Positions 27,021 through 34,675 of a DNA stretch of 64,000 nucleotides are shown here, piece after piece. The number at the start of each line of letters is the position of its first letter. Position 1 is the stretch's first letter. Both the position numbers and the translations under genes were made by a program. The DNA lies in contig NZ_ARXU01000001.1 in the NCBI RefSeq assembly GCF_000756655.1, forward strand, positions 475,040 to 539,039. Direction: 5' to 3'. A model generated the notes under the pieces. The model worked only from the letters and a program-made list of their open reading frames with translations. It ran no database searches and had not been told where the DNA came from. The DNA is from Alcanivorax jadensis T9. Its GTDB lineage: Bacteria > Pseudomonadota > Gammaproteobacteria > Pseudomonadales > Alcanivoracaceae.

Positions 27021-27769
27021 GGCTGTTCTCCCTGTCGGTAAAACTGTCCCAGCAGCCGGTACAGATCCGGCCAGTCCCGGTGCAACGAGTCCGGCGCCTC
27101 GAAAAAGGCTTCACTGCAAACCGCAAAGAACTCACCCGGCCCGGTCAGTGCATAAGGATCGATAGACAGGGGCCGATGCTGTTCATAATCATCGAATAGC
27201 CGGTCCCAGGCCGCCGTGAAGGTATCGTGCCACTGGCGCGGATTCATACCCGGATGCAGCGGCGGCGCGCCATTGGCACCGTTACGGCGCATATCGAGTT
27301 TGTGGCTCATCTCATGGATGACCACATTGCTGCCCTGCCCGGCTTCAAGCACTGATTCCCATGACAGTATGACCGGGCCCTGATGCCAGGCCTCACCGGC
27401 CAGCACCGGGCTACTGGCATGGACCACACCATCCTCAGTCTGCCAGGGCCGATTGGGAATGAAATCTCCCTCATAGAGAATGACCGTATACCAGCCGTCA
27501 TACCAGTCGAGCCCCAGTTCCAGGATGGGCACACAGGCCATGGTGGCGATACGCAGACACATGGCATCGGTAATGGCGAAGTTGTTCCCCGGTGCGACAC
27601 TCTTGCGCGCCAGAAAGCGAAAGCTCAGATCCCGCAGTCGAGCCCGCTCATCGCCCTGATACCGCTGCAACACCGGCCAGTCGGCCACCGCCGCTTCCCA
27701 TTCTGCTTCGGTATACCCCATCTTCTTGACCCGGCGCTTGTCGCGCCAGTTTCGCCAGGCTGCAAACAT
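27017..27769 (-). CDS. mtfA: M90-family zinc peptidase (MtfA-like)
   Basis: MtfA is a cytosolic zinc aminopeptidase-like protein that binds the glucose repressor Mlc in E. coli. The 250-residue product has the HEMSHKLD zinc motif (His152, Glu153, His156) and the family segments NNFAITDAMCLRIATMACVP and GPGEFFAVCSEAFFE, where the second Glu region gives the third ligand. The start at 27769 is chosen because GAGGTAACA lies directly before it; the frame remains open 8 codons upstream. It is first in a two-gene operon with the ABM-like gene. No Mlc gene is in the window. Confidence 0.88.
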   Translation of the reverse strand: MFAAWRNWRDKRRVKKMGYTEAEWEAAVADWPVLQRYQGDERARLRDLSFRFLARKSVAPGNNFAITDAMCLRIATMACVPILELGLDWYDGWYTVILYEGDFIPNRPWQTEDGVVHASSPVLAGEAWHQGPVILSWESVLEAGQGSNVVIHEMSHKLDMRRNGANGAPPLHPGMNPRQWHDTFTAAWDRLFDDYEQHRPLSIDPYALTGPGEFFAVCSEAFFEAPDSLHRDWPDLYRLLGQFYRQGEQP

Positions 27770-27868
27770 TGTTACCTCAACGTCAAACACCACACCCTAT
27801 TCAAGGCCACGCACAATTTGGAGCGCTCGGGCATAACAGCTGTTATCGCTGCTGGCGCTCTTCACATT

Positions 27869-27949
27869 GCGAGTACCGAGTTGAAAGTAACGACAGGCAT
27901 ATAACAATGCGGATTCTGATCTATTCGCTACTTTCAACTCGCAACTCGC
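27869..27949. repeat. Inverted repeat of CGAGTAAC-type words (family C)
   Basis: The left arm GCGAGTACCGAGTTGAAAGT (27869-27892) and the reverse arm at 27926-27949 match at 21 of 24 positions, with a 33-nt AT-richer loop. It lies in the 269-bp gap between the divergent mtfA and transporter genes. Confidence 0.75.
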
Positions 27950-28038
27950 TCCTGCCCTGAAGCGATTCACCCGAATCAATGTCTGTACCATGAATCGACC
28001 CGCGCTCAGGATAATGCGTGTCTACTTTGACCTGATCT

Positions 28039-29076
28039 ATGTCGCCTGAACAGTCGTTACCCGGCACAGGCCCTGTGCTACCATCGCCAGCTCTGTTGCC
28101 ATGCGAATCCTGTTCAGTGCCTGTTAACCAAGCTCACAAAGCCGACCTGCTGCTTCTGGTGGTCACCCTGCTGGCCGCCATCAGCTGGATGTTCTCCCGA
28201 GAGGCGGTGCTGGCAATGCCACCACTGCTGTTCATGTCGCTGCGCTTCCTGCTGGCGGCAAGCCTGCTGGCCATGGTCGCCCACCGCCAGCTGCGCCGGC
28301 TCAGCGGCCAGCAACTAGTCCGCTGTGTGCGGGTGGGCGCCGTGTTCGGCATTGCCATGAGCTGCTGGGTCATGGGGCTGGCCATGGCCGAACATGTTGG
28401 CGAAGGGGCCTTTCTCACCAGCCTGGGCGTGGTTCTGGTACCCGTGATCGCCCGGCTGATCTTTGCCGAACCAGTGCCCGGCAGTACCTGGCTGGCTTTG
28501 CCGGTGGCTGCTGCGGGTCTGGCTCTGTTGTCACTGGAACAAGGACTGCATCTGGAGGCCGGACAGCTGTTCTTTGTGGCGGCAGCCACCATCTTCGCGC
28601 TCTATTTCAACCTCAACACCCGCGCCGCCAACACCATTTCCACCACCGACCGCAGCGGCAACGCCATTGAACACCCACGCATTCCGGCTCTGGCGCTGAC
28701 CACGGTAGTACTGGCGGTGGTCGGTGTGCTGACGGGCGGCCTGTCCGCCATTTTCGAGCCCTGGGGCGAGGCCGCGGCAAACGCCACCTTCGAGTTGGCA
28801 ATCTGGGTCATCCTCAGCGCCACCGTGGGTACCGCCCTGCGCTTTCTTGTGCAAACCTATGCGCAAAGCCTGTCACTGCACAGCCATGGCGTTGTCATCA
28901 TGGTTCTGGAACCCATGTGGACCGCACTGATGGCGGCGGCCTGGTTCGGCGAGCAGATGACGCTGATGCAGCTAGCCGGTTGCGCCCTGATTTTCCTGTC
29001 ACTGCTGGTCAATCGCTGGCGGGCAGTGAGAAGCCTGCTCAAACAGGCTCTGTCACGCGTTTCCACTCACCATTAA
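28039..29076 (+). CDS. EamA/DMT-superfamily transporter
   Basis: A 345-residue membrane protein with about ten transmembrane helices in two EamA repeats (about residues 35-170 and 190-335). The end of each repeat has the typical pattern, for example VVIMVLEPMWTALMAAAWFGE, where a conserved Glu-Pro lies before the ninth helix. Such proteins export amino acids, metabolites or drugs; the substrate cannot be predicted. The first 26 residues (MSPEQSLPGTGPVLPSPALL...) are not hydrophobic and have no ribosome site, so a later start at GTG 28117 (VPVNQAHKADLL) is possible. Confidence 0.85.
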   Translation: MSPEQSLPGTGPVLPSPALLPCESCSVPVNQAHKADLLLLVVTLLAAISWMFSREAVLAMPPLLFMSLRFLLAASLLAMVAHRQLRRLSGQQLVRCVRVGAVFGIAMSCWVMGLAMAEHVGEGAFLTSLGVVLVPVIARLIFAEPVPGSTWLALPVAAAGLALLSLEQGLHLEAGQLFFVAAATIFALYFNLNTRAANTISTTDRSGNAIEHPRIPALALTTVVLAVVGVLTGGLSAIFEPWGEAAANATFELAIWVILSATVGTALRFLVQTYAQSLSLHSHGVVIMVLEPMWTALMAAAWFGEQMTLMQLAGCALIFLSLLVNRWRAVRSLLKQALSRVSTHH

Positions 29077-29106
29077 GTTGCTCACTCCCGACGAAAAGGA
29101 TGTCTT

Positions 29107-29733
29107 ATGGGACCCGATATTCTCTCCCTGATCCCCGCTATCGCCCCCGGCACTCTGGTGGCCATTACCGCCTTTGTGCTCGCCGGAATATTCATGCAGC
29201 GTGCCCGCACTGCGGCCATGCTCGTGATGATCGCCGGCCTGCTCACCCTGCTGCAGAATGGCTGGATCATCTTCAACCAGACCGTATTGCTGGAATGGAT
29301 GTTTGATGACGTTATCAGCTCGGATACCTACTCACTCATCGCAACCGCCGCCTACAACCTGTTCTACCTTGTCATCAGCGCCCTGCTGCTGTTTGCTGCC
29401 TTTGCCGGTCGCCAGTCTCTCAACGCGCCCAGATCCACCGCTCCTCAGGTCGAGCCCCGTCCCGAAGGTAATCTCCCCGCCCATCGAGGCGGGCTGGTGC
29501 TGACCTTCGGCCTGCTGGGTGTCCTGTTGTTTGCGCCGCTGGGCATCGTCGCCTGGATACTGGGCAACAAGGATCTCCACGCCATGGGCAGCGGTAACAT
29601 GGACCCGTCAGGGGAAGGCATGACCACCGCCGGCAAGGTGCTTGGCATCATTGCCACTGTCCTGATGGTGGTCGGTTTGCTGGTGGCCATGGCTGTAATC
29701 AGCATTATTGCCGCCAACTTCCGGGGCTTCTGA
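29107..29733 (+). CDS. Hypothetical membrane protein with DUF4190-like C-terminus
   Basis: A 208-residue protein. It has three or four N-terminal hydrophobic helices (about 10-30, 35-60, 80-102), a Pro-rich linker (APRSTAPQVEPRPEGN), and a C-terminal pair of helices with the pattern RGGLVLTFGLLGVLLFAPLG, then WILGNKDLHAMGSGNMDPSG, as in DUF4190 proteins. Function is unknown. AAAGGATGTCTT precedes the ATG. It follows the DMT transporter by 30 bp on the same strand, so cotranscription is likely. Confidence 0.7.
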   Translation: MGPDILSLIPAIAPGTLVAITAFVLAGIFMQRARTAAMLVMIAGLLTLLQNGWIIFNQTVLLEWMFDDVISSDTYSLIATAAYNLFYLVISALLLFAAFAGRQSLNAPRSTAPQVEPRPEGNLPAHRGGLVLTFGLLGVLLFAPLGIVAWILGNKDLHAMGSGNMDPSGEGMTTAGKVLGIIATVLMVVGLLVAMAVISIIAANFRGF

Positions 29734-29983
29734 TTCTTGCTCGCAGGCCCAGGCAAAAGCTCGGGGCGGTTTCCATAAACCATCGCGGTAATGCCACAGC
29801 CATTCACTGTATGCACATTTGTGTATCGCGCTGTGACCCAGTTCCTTCTCTCCATCCCCAGTTGGCGCACCATTTGTTTCTGGCAGGAAATCACCGTTTA
29901 TCATTTGCACTGCCATCGCAATACCGGTTACTGGTATTGCCTGAGCGTTCAGCCCTGATAACCAATAACAAAACGATGGGACA

Positions 29984-31147
29984 ATGAGAGCAATCAACCT
30001 GGCAGTTTTCTGCCTTCTCGGCACATTGCTGACCCCCAGTCTGCAGGCGGCTCCTGCTGACTGCGGGGCAGATTCGTCACGCCCCCTGGTTCTCTCCAGC
30101 CAGGACCAGCAATTGCTGGAGATACTGGGAGGACATGCCAGTAACAGCCACACCCCTACCCTGATCCGCTACAACGACCAGACTCCTGGCATCAACCAGC
30201 CAATTCTGGGCAACTATGCCCGTCTGCGCCTGGCAGCCATGGCTCTGCGCGATGGCGATACCGAATTCGCCCGGCAGCAATTGAATCAGGTGGAACAGAA
30301 CAGTCCCGCGGCGGTGGATGCGGCACTGCTATTGGCGGAAAGCTATCGCCGTGACGGGGACCGCGAGCGGGCCAGGACCTGGTTCGTGCGTATTGCCGCG
30401 CGTTTCCCCGGTAATCCCAGAGCCGTCTCCGGGCTGGTACTGGCCGGCGATGACTGGCGCAAACAAGGAGCCGTTGAGCAGGCCCTGCCGGTCTACAACC
30501 TGGCCCTGAACAAGGTGGCGGAAAACATGAAGGCGCTGCAAACCCTTGCCGACGACCCGGATCGCCTGTATCGCTCGCTGACCAACAGTGTTGCCGGCAA
30601 CAGCACCACCGTGATGGACCAGCTGGTACTGGCCATGATCCGCGACCGCGACAGCCAGGTTCTGGATGCCACCGGCAAGCTGATCAATGCCAGCAATGTC
30701 CGCAAATGCCTTCGTGAGCAGGAAAAAACCTTGCGTAACGCTATCCAGCACGCCACCGCCCGGGACCTCTCGAATGGCGCTTTTCGCACTGCCGCCAAGA
30801 TGGAAAGAACCGCCACCGAACAGGAAATTGCGGATCTGCAGCGGGTTCTGGTCAATGCACCGGATGCGGAAGACTTCCGGGCCCGTCTGACAGACGCCCG
30901 GGATCGCCTGCAACGTATTGAAGACCGCCTGGAAAGACTGGGCAGCACGGCCCTGCCTCCAGCACTGGAAAAACGAAAGAAACAGATGCAGAAGGACAAA
31001 CAGCGGGTGGAAACGGAGATTGAGGATGCCAGGCAGCAGGTGCGCCAGGCCTTGAAAGCCCAGCTACCGGAGCTACAACGGTTTTACCGCAACCTGGCCG
31101 GGGAAGCGCAGCTGGGCAAGGCCCAACTGCTGCAGGCAAGAGGGTGA
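29984..31147 (+). CDS. Hypothetical periplasmic TPR/coiled-coil protein
   Basis: A 387-residue protein with a signal peptide (MRAINLAVFCLLGTLLTPSL, cleavage expected near LQAAPA). TPR-like helices follow at about residues 75-170 (LRLAAMALRDGDTEFARQQL and AALLLAESYRRDGDRERART). The C-terminal 110 residues form a highly charged coiled coil rich in Arg, Glu and Gln (about 290-370). The layout resembles periplasmic scaffolds such as cellulose- or envelope-assembly TPR proteins, but no specific family was recognised. The gap before it (29734-29983) holds no other gene. It stands alone, convergent with the acyl-CoA-binding protein gene. Confidence 0.65.
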   Translation: MRAINLAVFCLLGTLLTPSLQAAPADCGADSSRPLVLSSQDQQLLEILGGHASNSHTPTLIRYNDQTPGINQPILGNYARLRLAAMALRDGDTEFARQQLNQVEQNSPAAVDAALLLAESYRRDGDRERARTWFVRIAARFPGNPRAVSGLVLAGDDWRKQGAVEQALPVYNLALNKVAENMKALQTLADDPDRLYRSLTNSVAGNSTTVMDQLVLAMIRDRDSQVLDATGKLINASNVRKCLREQEKTLRNAIQHATARDLSNGAFRTAAKMERTATEQEIADLQRVLVNAPDAEDFRARLTDARDRLQRIEDRLERLGSTALPPALEKRKKQMQKDKQRVETEIEDARQQVRQALKAQLPELQRFYRNLAGEAQLGKAQLLQARG

Positions 31148-31169
31148 ATCATCAGCCCGGAATGCGGTT

Positions 31170-31436
31170 TTAGCCCTTGTGGCTTTTCAGCAGACTATCC
31201 ACCTTGTCGATGTACTTCTGCTTGGCGTCGTCCGCAGACATGCCCTTGAGCTTGGCCCAGGCGTCATACTTGGCCCGGCCCACCATATCCAGCATGCCCG
31301 GACGTTTGCCACTCACATCGCCAGCACTGCCCTGTTTGAAGTGGGCATACAGAAACAACAGATCATCGTTGCCGGGCTTGCGATCCAGGGTTTTCACATC
31401 TTTTTGGGCTTGTTCAAAACGGGCAGTATCGGTCAT
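31170..31436 (-). CDS. Acyl-CoA-binding protein (ACBP)
   Basis: An 88-residue stand-alone ACBP, the four-helix protein that binds medium- and long-chain acyl-CoA esters with high affinity. The signature is complete: FLYAHFKQGSAGDVSGKRPG with the Tyr and Lys that contact CoA, then RAKYDAWAKLKGMSADDAKQ, and a final helix KYIDKVDSLL. ACBP is universal in eukaryotes but patchy in bacteria. Here it could buffer the acyl-CoA pool shared by FadE, PlsB and the acyltransferase. AACAGGAAGCATC precedes the ATG. The 390-bp gap up to the next gene holds its promoter region and a MITE-like element. Confidence 0.93.
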   Translation of the reverse strand: MTDTARFEQAQKDVKTLDRKPGNDDLLFLYAHFKQGSAGDVSGKRPGMLDMVGRAKYDAWAKLKGMSADDAKQKYIDKVDSLLKSHKG

Positions 31437-31534
31437 GATGCTTCCTGTTGGTTGTGATCATTATTGAATATCGCGACAGGCTTTATTCGCGATCAGGCTG
31501 TCAAAATACTGCGCTGTCACAGCCTGCGAATCAA

Positions 31535-31798
31535 GGAGCCTCTGGATAACTCCTTGCATGCTCAGTCTTTCAGGCTGGCCTGCAATCTAGGCGCAATGTT
31601 GAAGGTGTGTGTCGACCCATCAAGATATTGCAACAACGAGTGCGGGCCAGCCTGGGAGACCCGAAGGGCGCGGCCTGAAGGGCCCATCTGCTGCGCTTTG
31701 TCGCTAGGAAAGGGACCCCACCCTGCCCGTCGCGACAAACCACAACAGCTGCACCCTTCAGGCCACGCTGAGCACGCAAGGAGTTATTCAGAGGCTCC
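31535..31798. mobile_element. MITE-like element, copy 2 (264 bp)
   Basis: Second copy of the element at 24091. The ends GGAGCCTCTGGATAACTCCT and its reverse are inverted repeats of about 32 nt with few mismatches. It is flanked by a direct TCAA on both sides (31531-31534 and 31799-31802), consistent with a 4-bp target duplication. Its right end is 28 bp before the start of the GAF membrane protein. Both copies share interior blocks and the same orientation relative to the downstream gene. Confidence 0.78.
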
Positions 31799-31826
31799 TC
31801 AAACGGAATAATAATCAGGTAACGCC

Positions 31827-33053
31827 ATGCCCGCAGCATCGGAAGCAGCGATCAGCAAAAACCAGGAAGGCGTCCTGCGCAACGCACTCGACAGCCTTCT
31901 GGTCACCTTTGATGGGGAATTGGAAGCCCGCTACCGGGAACATGCTCATCGGCGCGCCCGGGACCTGATAAGCCATTCGGTCTATCTGCTCGGGCTGTTG
32001 TACCTGGTGGTGGTGCTGCCGGTAATGCTGCTGGTAGATACCGCTGAGATGGTCGCCTGGCGCAATTACGGGGTCTATCCGATCGCGGTGTCACTGCTGG
32101 CTCTGTGGTGCAGCACCCGGCTGTCCTGGCTCACAGCCCACACCATCGGCGTCATGTATCTGGCCCTCGGCATTGCCCTGGCCGGCACTCTGCTCGGCGC
32201 CATCCGCTTTCACGGTCTTTTCCCCGGGCAGATTTCCGCCTTTGAAACCATCTATATCCTGATTATCGGTTTTTCCATCTTGCGCTTGCCGCCGCGGCAA
32301 ACGCTCATCAGTTGCCTGTGTGCCCTGGCGGTAACCCTGCTTGCTGCCCTGTTTCAACAACTACCTCTGCCGTTGCTATCCATGCTGCTTTACTTCGTCA
32401 TTCCGCTGATTATCTGTGCGCTCAATGGCTACATTCTGGATGTCAGTGCCCGACGCAATTTTGCCAACAATCTGCTGCTGGAAAGTGAATCCTCGCAGCT
32501 GGCCCGCTGGCGGGAACAGGCGGAAAAGGACACCCTGCGCCAACAGCAGCTCAACCTGTTTCTGGAACGGATTGCCGGCAACCTGACACCGGCGCAGCTT
32601 CTCGAACGGGTGCTTGGCTATCTGATAGAACAGATCGGCGCGAAAGCCGGCGCCGCCTACACCCTGGAAGAGCAGGAACTGGTCCGGCAGGCTAGCTGGG
32701 GGCTCAATGCCAGCGCCTCGGAACGCCGCAAATTCCCCCAGGATGAAACCCTGCTCGGCGCAGCGCTGAACCAGAAACTGCTGATACAGCAGCATACCGT
32801 GCCGGAAGGCTATCTGGATCTGGAAGTCGGGGAAGGCAAACGCAAACCCGCCACCCTGCTACTGTGGCCAATACATCAGGGAGAGTTTGCGTTGGGTATC
32901 GTGGAAGTGGCCGGCTCTCAACCGTTTTCTGACGCCGATGAGGCCCTGCTCAACGAGTTGCACCGGCCACTGGCCTTTGCCTTGCAATCGGCCCAGCGCC
33001 GCCAACAGTTTCTCAGCCGCCTGGACGAGCAAGACAACACTGCTCAGGCCTGA
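31827..33053 (+). CDS. Membrane protein with GAF sensor domain and no output domain
   Basis: A 408-residue protein: an N-terminal cytoplasmic stretch (1-45), six hydrophobic helices (about 48-215) arranged like a MASE-type sensor, a short coiled coil (about 222-250: ESSQLARWREQAEKDTLRQQ), and a GAF-like domain (about 255-395; AGAAYTLEEQELVRQASWGL, then FALGIVEVAGSQPFSDADE). GAF proteins of this design normally continue into a GGDEF, kinase or phosphatase domain, but here the protein ends at SRLDEQDNTAQA. Ligand and partner are unknown. The MITE copy 2 ends 28 bp upstream. Its end overlaps the convergent acyltransferase gene by 10 bp. Confidence 0.75.
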   Translation: MPAASEAAISKNQEGVLRNALDSLLVTFDGELEARYREHAHRRARDLISHSVYLLGLLYLVVVLPVMLLVDTAEMVAWRNYGVYPIAVSLLALWCSTRLSWLTAHTIGVMYLALGIALAGTLLGAIRFHGLFPGQISAFETIYILIIGFSILRLPPRQTLISCLCALAVTLLAALFQQLPLPLLSMLLYFVIPLIICALNGYILDVSARRNFANNLLLESESSQLARWREQAEKDTLRQQQLNLFLERIAGNLTPAQLLERVLGYLIEQIGAKAGAAYTLEEQELVRQASWGLNASASERRKFPQDETLLGAALNQKLLIQQHTVPEGYLDLEVGEGKRKPATLLLWPIHQGEFALGIVEVAGSQPFSDADEALLNELHRPLAFALQSAQRRQQFLSRLDEQDNTAQA

Positions 33054-33685
33054 TTCTTTTGTCGAAGCTCCAGCAACGGGGCGGACAAGCGCTCCGGGCG
33101 GCGCGGCACGATATCCGCCAGTGCCTGCACAATCCTGGCCATGTCCTGCTCCATGTCACCGGTGGGCATGAAGCTGCCAACAATGCGAACCTGACGACGC
33201 TGGTAACAGAAACCGATCACCACAATGGGGATCTGCATCTGTTCGGCTATCCGGTAGAAGCCAGTTTTCCAACGCTCTGCCCCTTCCCGTGTCCCTTCCG
33301 GTGCAATGCCCAGCCAGAACGGTTTTTGCCGCATCACAGAGGTAGTCTGATCCACCACATCGTCGGCACTGTCCCGGTTTACCGGTATCCCGCCCAGCCA
33401 GACCATCAGCTTGCCAAGGCGCCCCTCGAACAGGGTGTGTTTAGCCATGAACTTCACATGGATTCGCAGGCACTGAATCGCACTGATACCCACCACACCA
33501 TCCATATTGGAGGTGTGCGGCGCTACCGCCAGAACCGCGCGCTCCACATTGGGCAGTGTGCCGACGATCCGCCATCCCATGGCCGAAAGAATCACCCGGC
33601 CCAGGCCGGCGAGCAGCCAATGCCCCCGTCGTGGCACTCTTTCACCCAGGGTTCTCGCCTTGATCGGCGGTAATTCTGTTTTCAT
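33044..33685 (-). CDS. PlsC-like 1-acylglycerol-3-phosphate acyltransferase family protein
   Basis: A 213-residue acyltransferase of the PlsC fold. The catalytic motif is HTSNMD (His57-x4-Asp62), with Asn before Met-Asp as in the subgroup often called glycerol acyltransferases; block III appears as LGIAPEGTREG. It is shorter than E. coli PlsC (245) and has only one weak hydrophobic segment. The acceptor is unknown: lysophosphatidate, ornithine-lipid and storage-lipid roles are all possible. Its start overlaps the TesB-like gene stop by ATGA, forming an operon; its end overlaps the convergent GAF gene by 10 bp. Confidence 0.85.
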   Translation of the reverse strand: MKTELPPIKARTLGERVPRRGHWLLAGLGRVILSAMGWRIVGTLPNVERAVLAVAPHTSNMDGVVGISAIQCLRIHVKFMAKHTLFEGRLGKLMVWLGGIPVNRDSADDVVDQTTSVMRQKPFWLGIAPEGTREGAERWKTGFYRIAEQMQIPIVVIGFCYQRRQVRIVGSFMPTGDMEQDMARIVQALADIVPRRPERLSAPLLELRQKNQA

Positions 33686-34467
33686 GCAAATACCGTAAAT
33701 GTCTGGCGGCTCAGCGCCACCGCTTTGCCTTCCCCGTCCCAGATTGTCGCCTGACTCTGACCGTAACCGTCACTGCTCTGGTCCGTCTTTACCCGATACT
33801 GCCACAGGGTATCCGCAGGGCGCGAGAGCGGATCGTCGAGCAGCTCCATGGTCCAGGTCAACGAACTGGCCGGGGCCGGCTTCTTCAACATGGGCAACAC
33901 CGACGGCGGCCAGGTATCGACCAGCGCGATCAACGCCGCCGTGCTCATGACCTGCGGTGGCGTGCGAAAGCCCATGTAGCCACTAAAATCGGGCACTTCA
34001 CTGCCACTGAAAGGAGGCATGCCATCGGCATAACGCATCTGGAAGTGCTGCAGAAAATCCGGCGTCAGACCGGCAATGAAGGGCAGCTCGATACAACGAT
34101 CCGGCGCCGGCAGGGTCGGCGCTGCCGGCGGCGCCACGATCACACGAGACTCCCGGGCCCCGCCCAGGCTCACCAGCATGGCGGCCACCACCTGCCCTTC
34201 CTGACGGGCCGACACCATAGCCTGCATCACCGATTTTCCTTCCCGGAACACCTCACTGTGTAGACTGATCGGCCCCGGCGCCATGGGCGCCACAAAGGAC
34301 AGGGAAAAACTGCGCAACGTTCTGCCCGCGGCGACGGTTTTCTCCAGGTGATCAAACAACACGGCACCTACCAGCCCACCAAACAGGGCACGGCCCTGGC
34401 CCCAACCTTCCGGCATCATGCCATTCCCCTGGCCATCCACCGTGGCCAGGATCTCGTCAAAATTCAT
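33682..34467 (-). CDS. TesB-like acyl-CoA thioesterase family protein
   Basis: A 261-residue protein with a double hotdog fold. The first half contains GWGQGRALFGGLVGAVLFDH, the helix of the acyl-CoA thioesterase family after a gatekeeper Gly, and RTLRSFSLSFVAPMAPG; the second contains the TRPxDxLWQYRV-like segment ADTLWQYRVKTDQSSDGYGQ with the family's typical end AxIWDxxGKxVALSRQ. It likely releases fatty acids from acyl-CoA. The partner acyltransferase downstream is translationally coupled (4-bp overlap). Start ATG follows GAGACGGAA. Confidence 0.85.
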   Translation of the reverse strand: MNFDEILATVDGQGNGMMPEGWGQGRALFGGLVGAVLFDHLEKTVAAGRTLRSFSLSFVAPMAPGPISLHSEVFREGKSVMQAMVSARQEGQVVAAMLVSLGGARESRVIVAPPAAPTLPAPDRCIELPFIAGLTPDFLQHFQMRYADGMPPFSGSEVPDFSGYMGFRTPPQVMSTAALIALVDTWPPSVLPMLKKPAPASSLTWTMELLDDPLSRPADTLWQYRVKTDQSSDGYGQSQATIWDGEGKAVALSRQTFTVFA

Positions 34468-34675
34468 TTCCGTCTCCCGTCAGCGAATGCCTTTAATAAC
34501 ACTGCAACGCGATGGGTGAAAGCCATTAACCCGTCATTGGCCAAGCCGGCTAAGACATCCTGCTGGAATTTGTGCAAATATCCGGCAAAAGTGGTGATTT
34601 GGCCATGCGCGAACTGGCCCTTCCCGGTAGCATAGGCGCCTGTTTTTTCAGTTCCGCCAGTACGGAGTAATCGGC

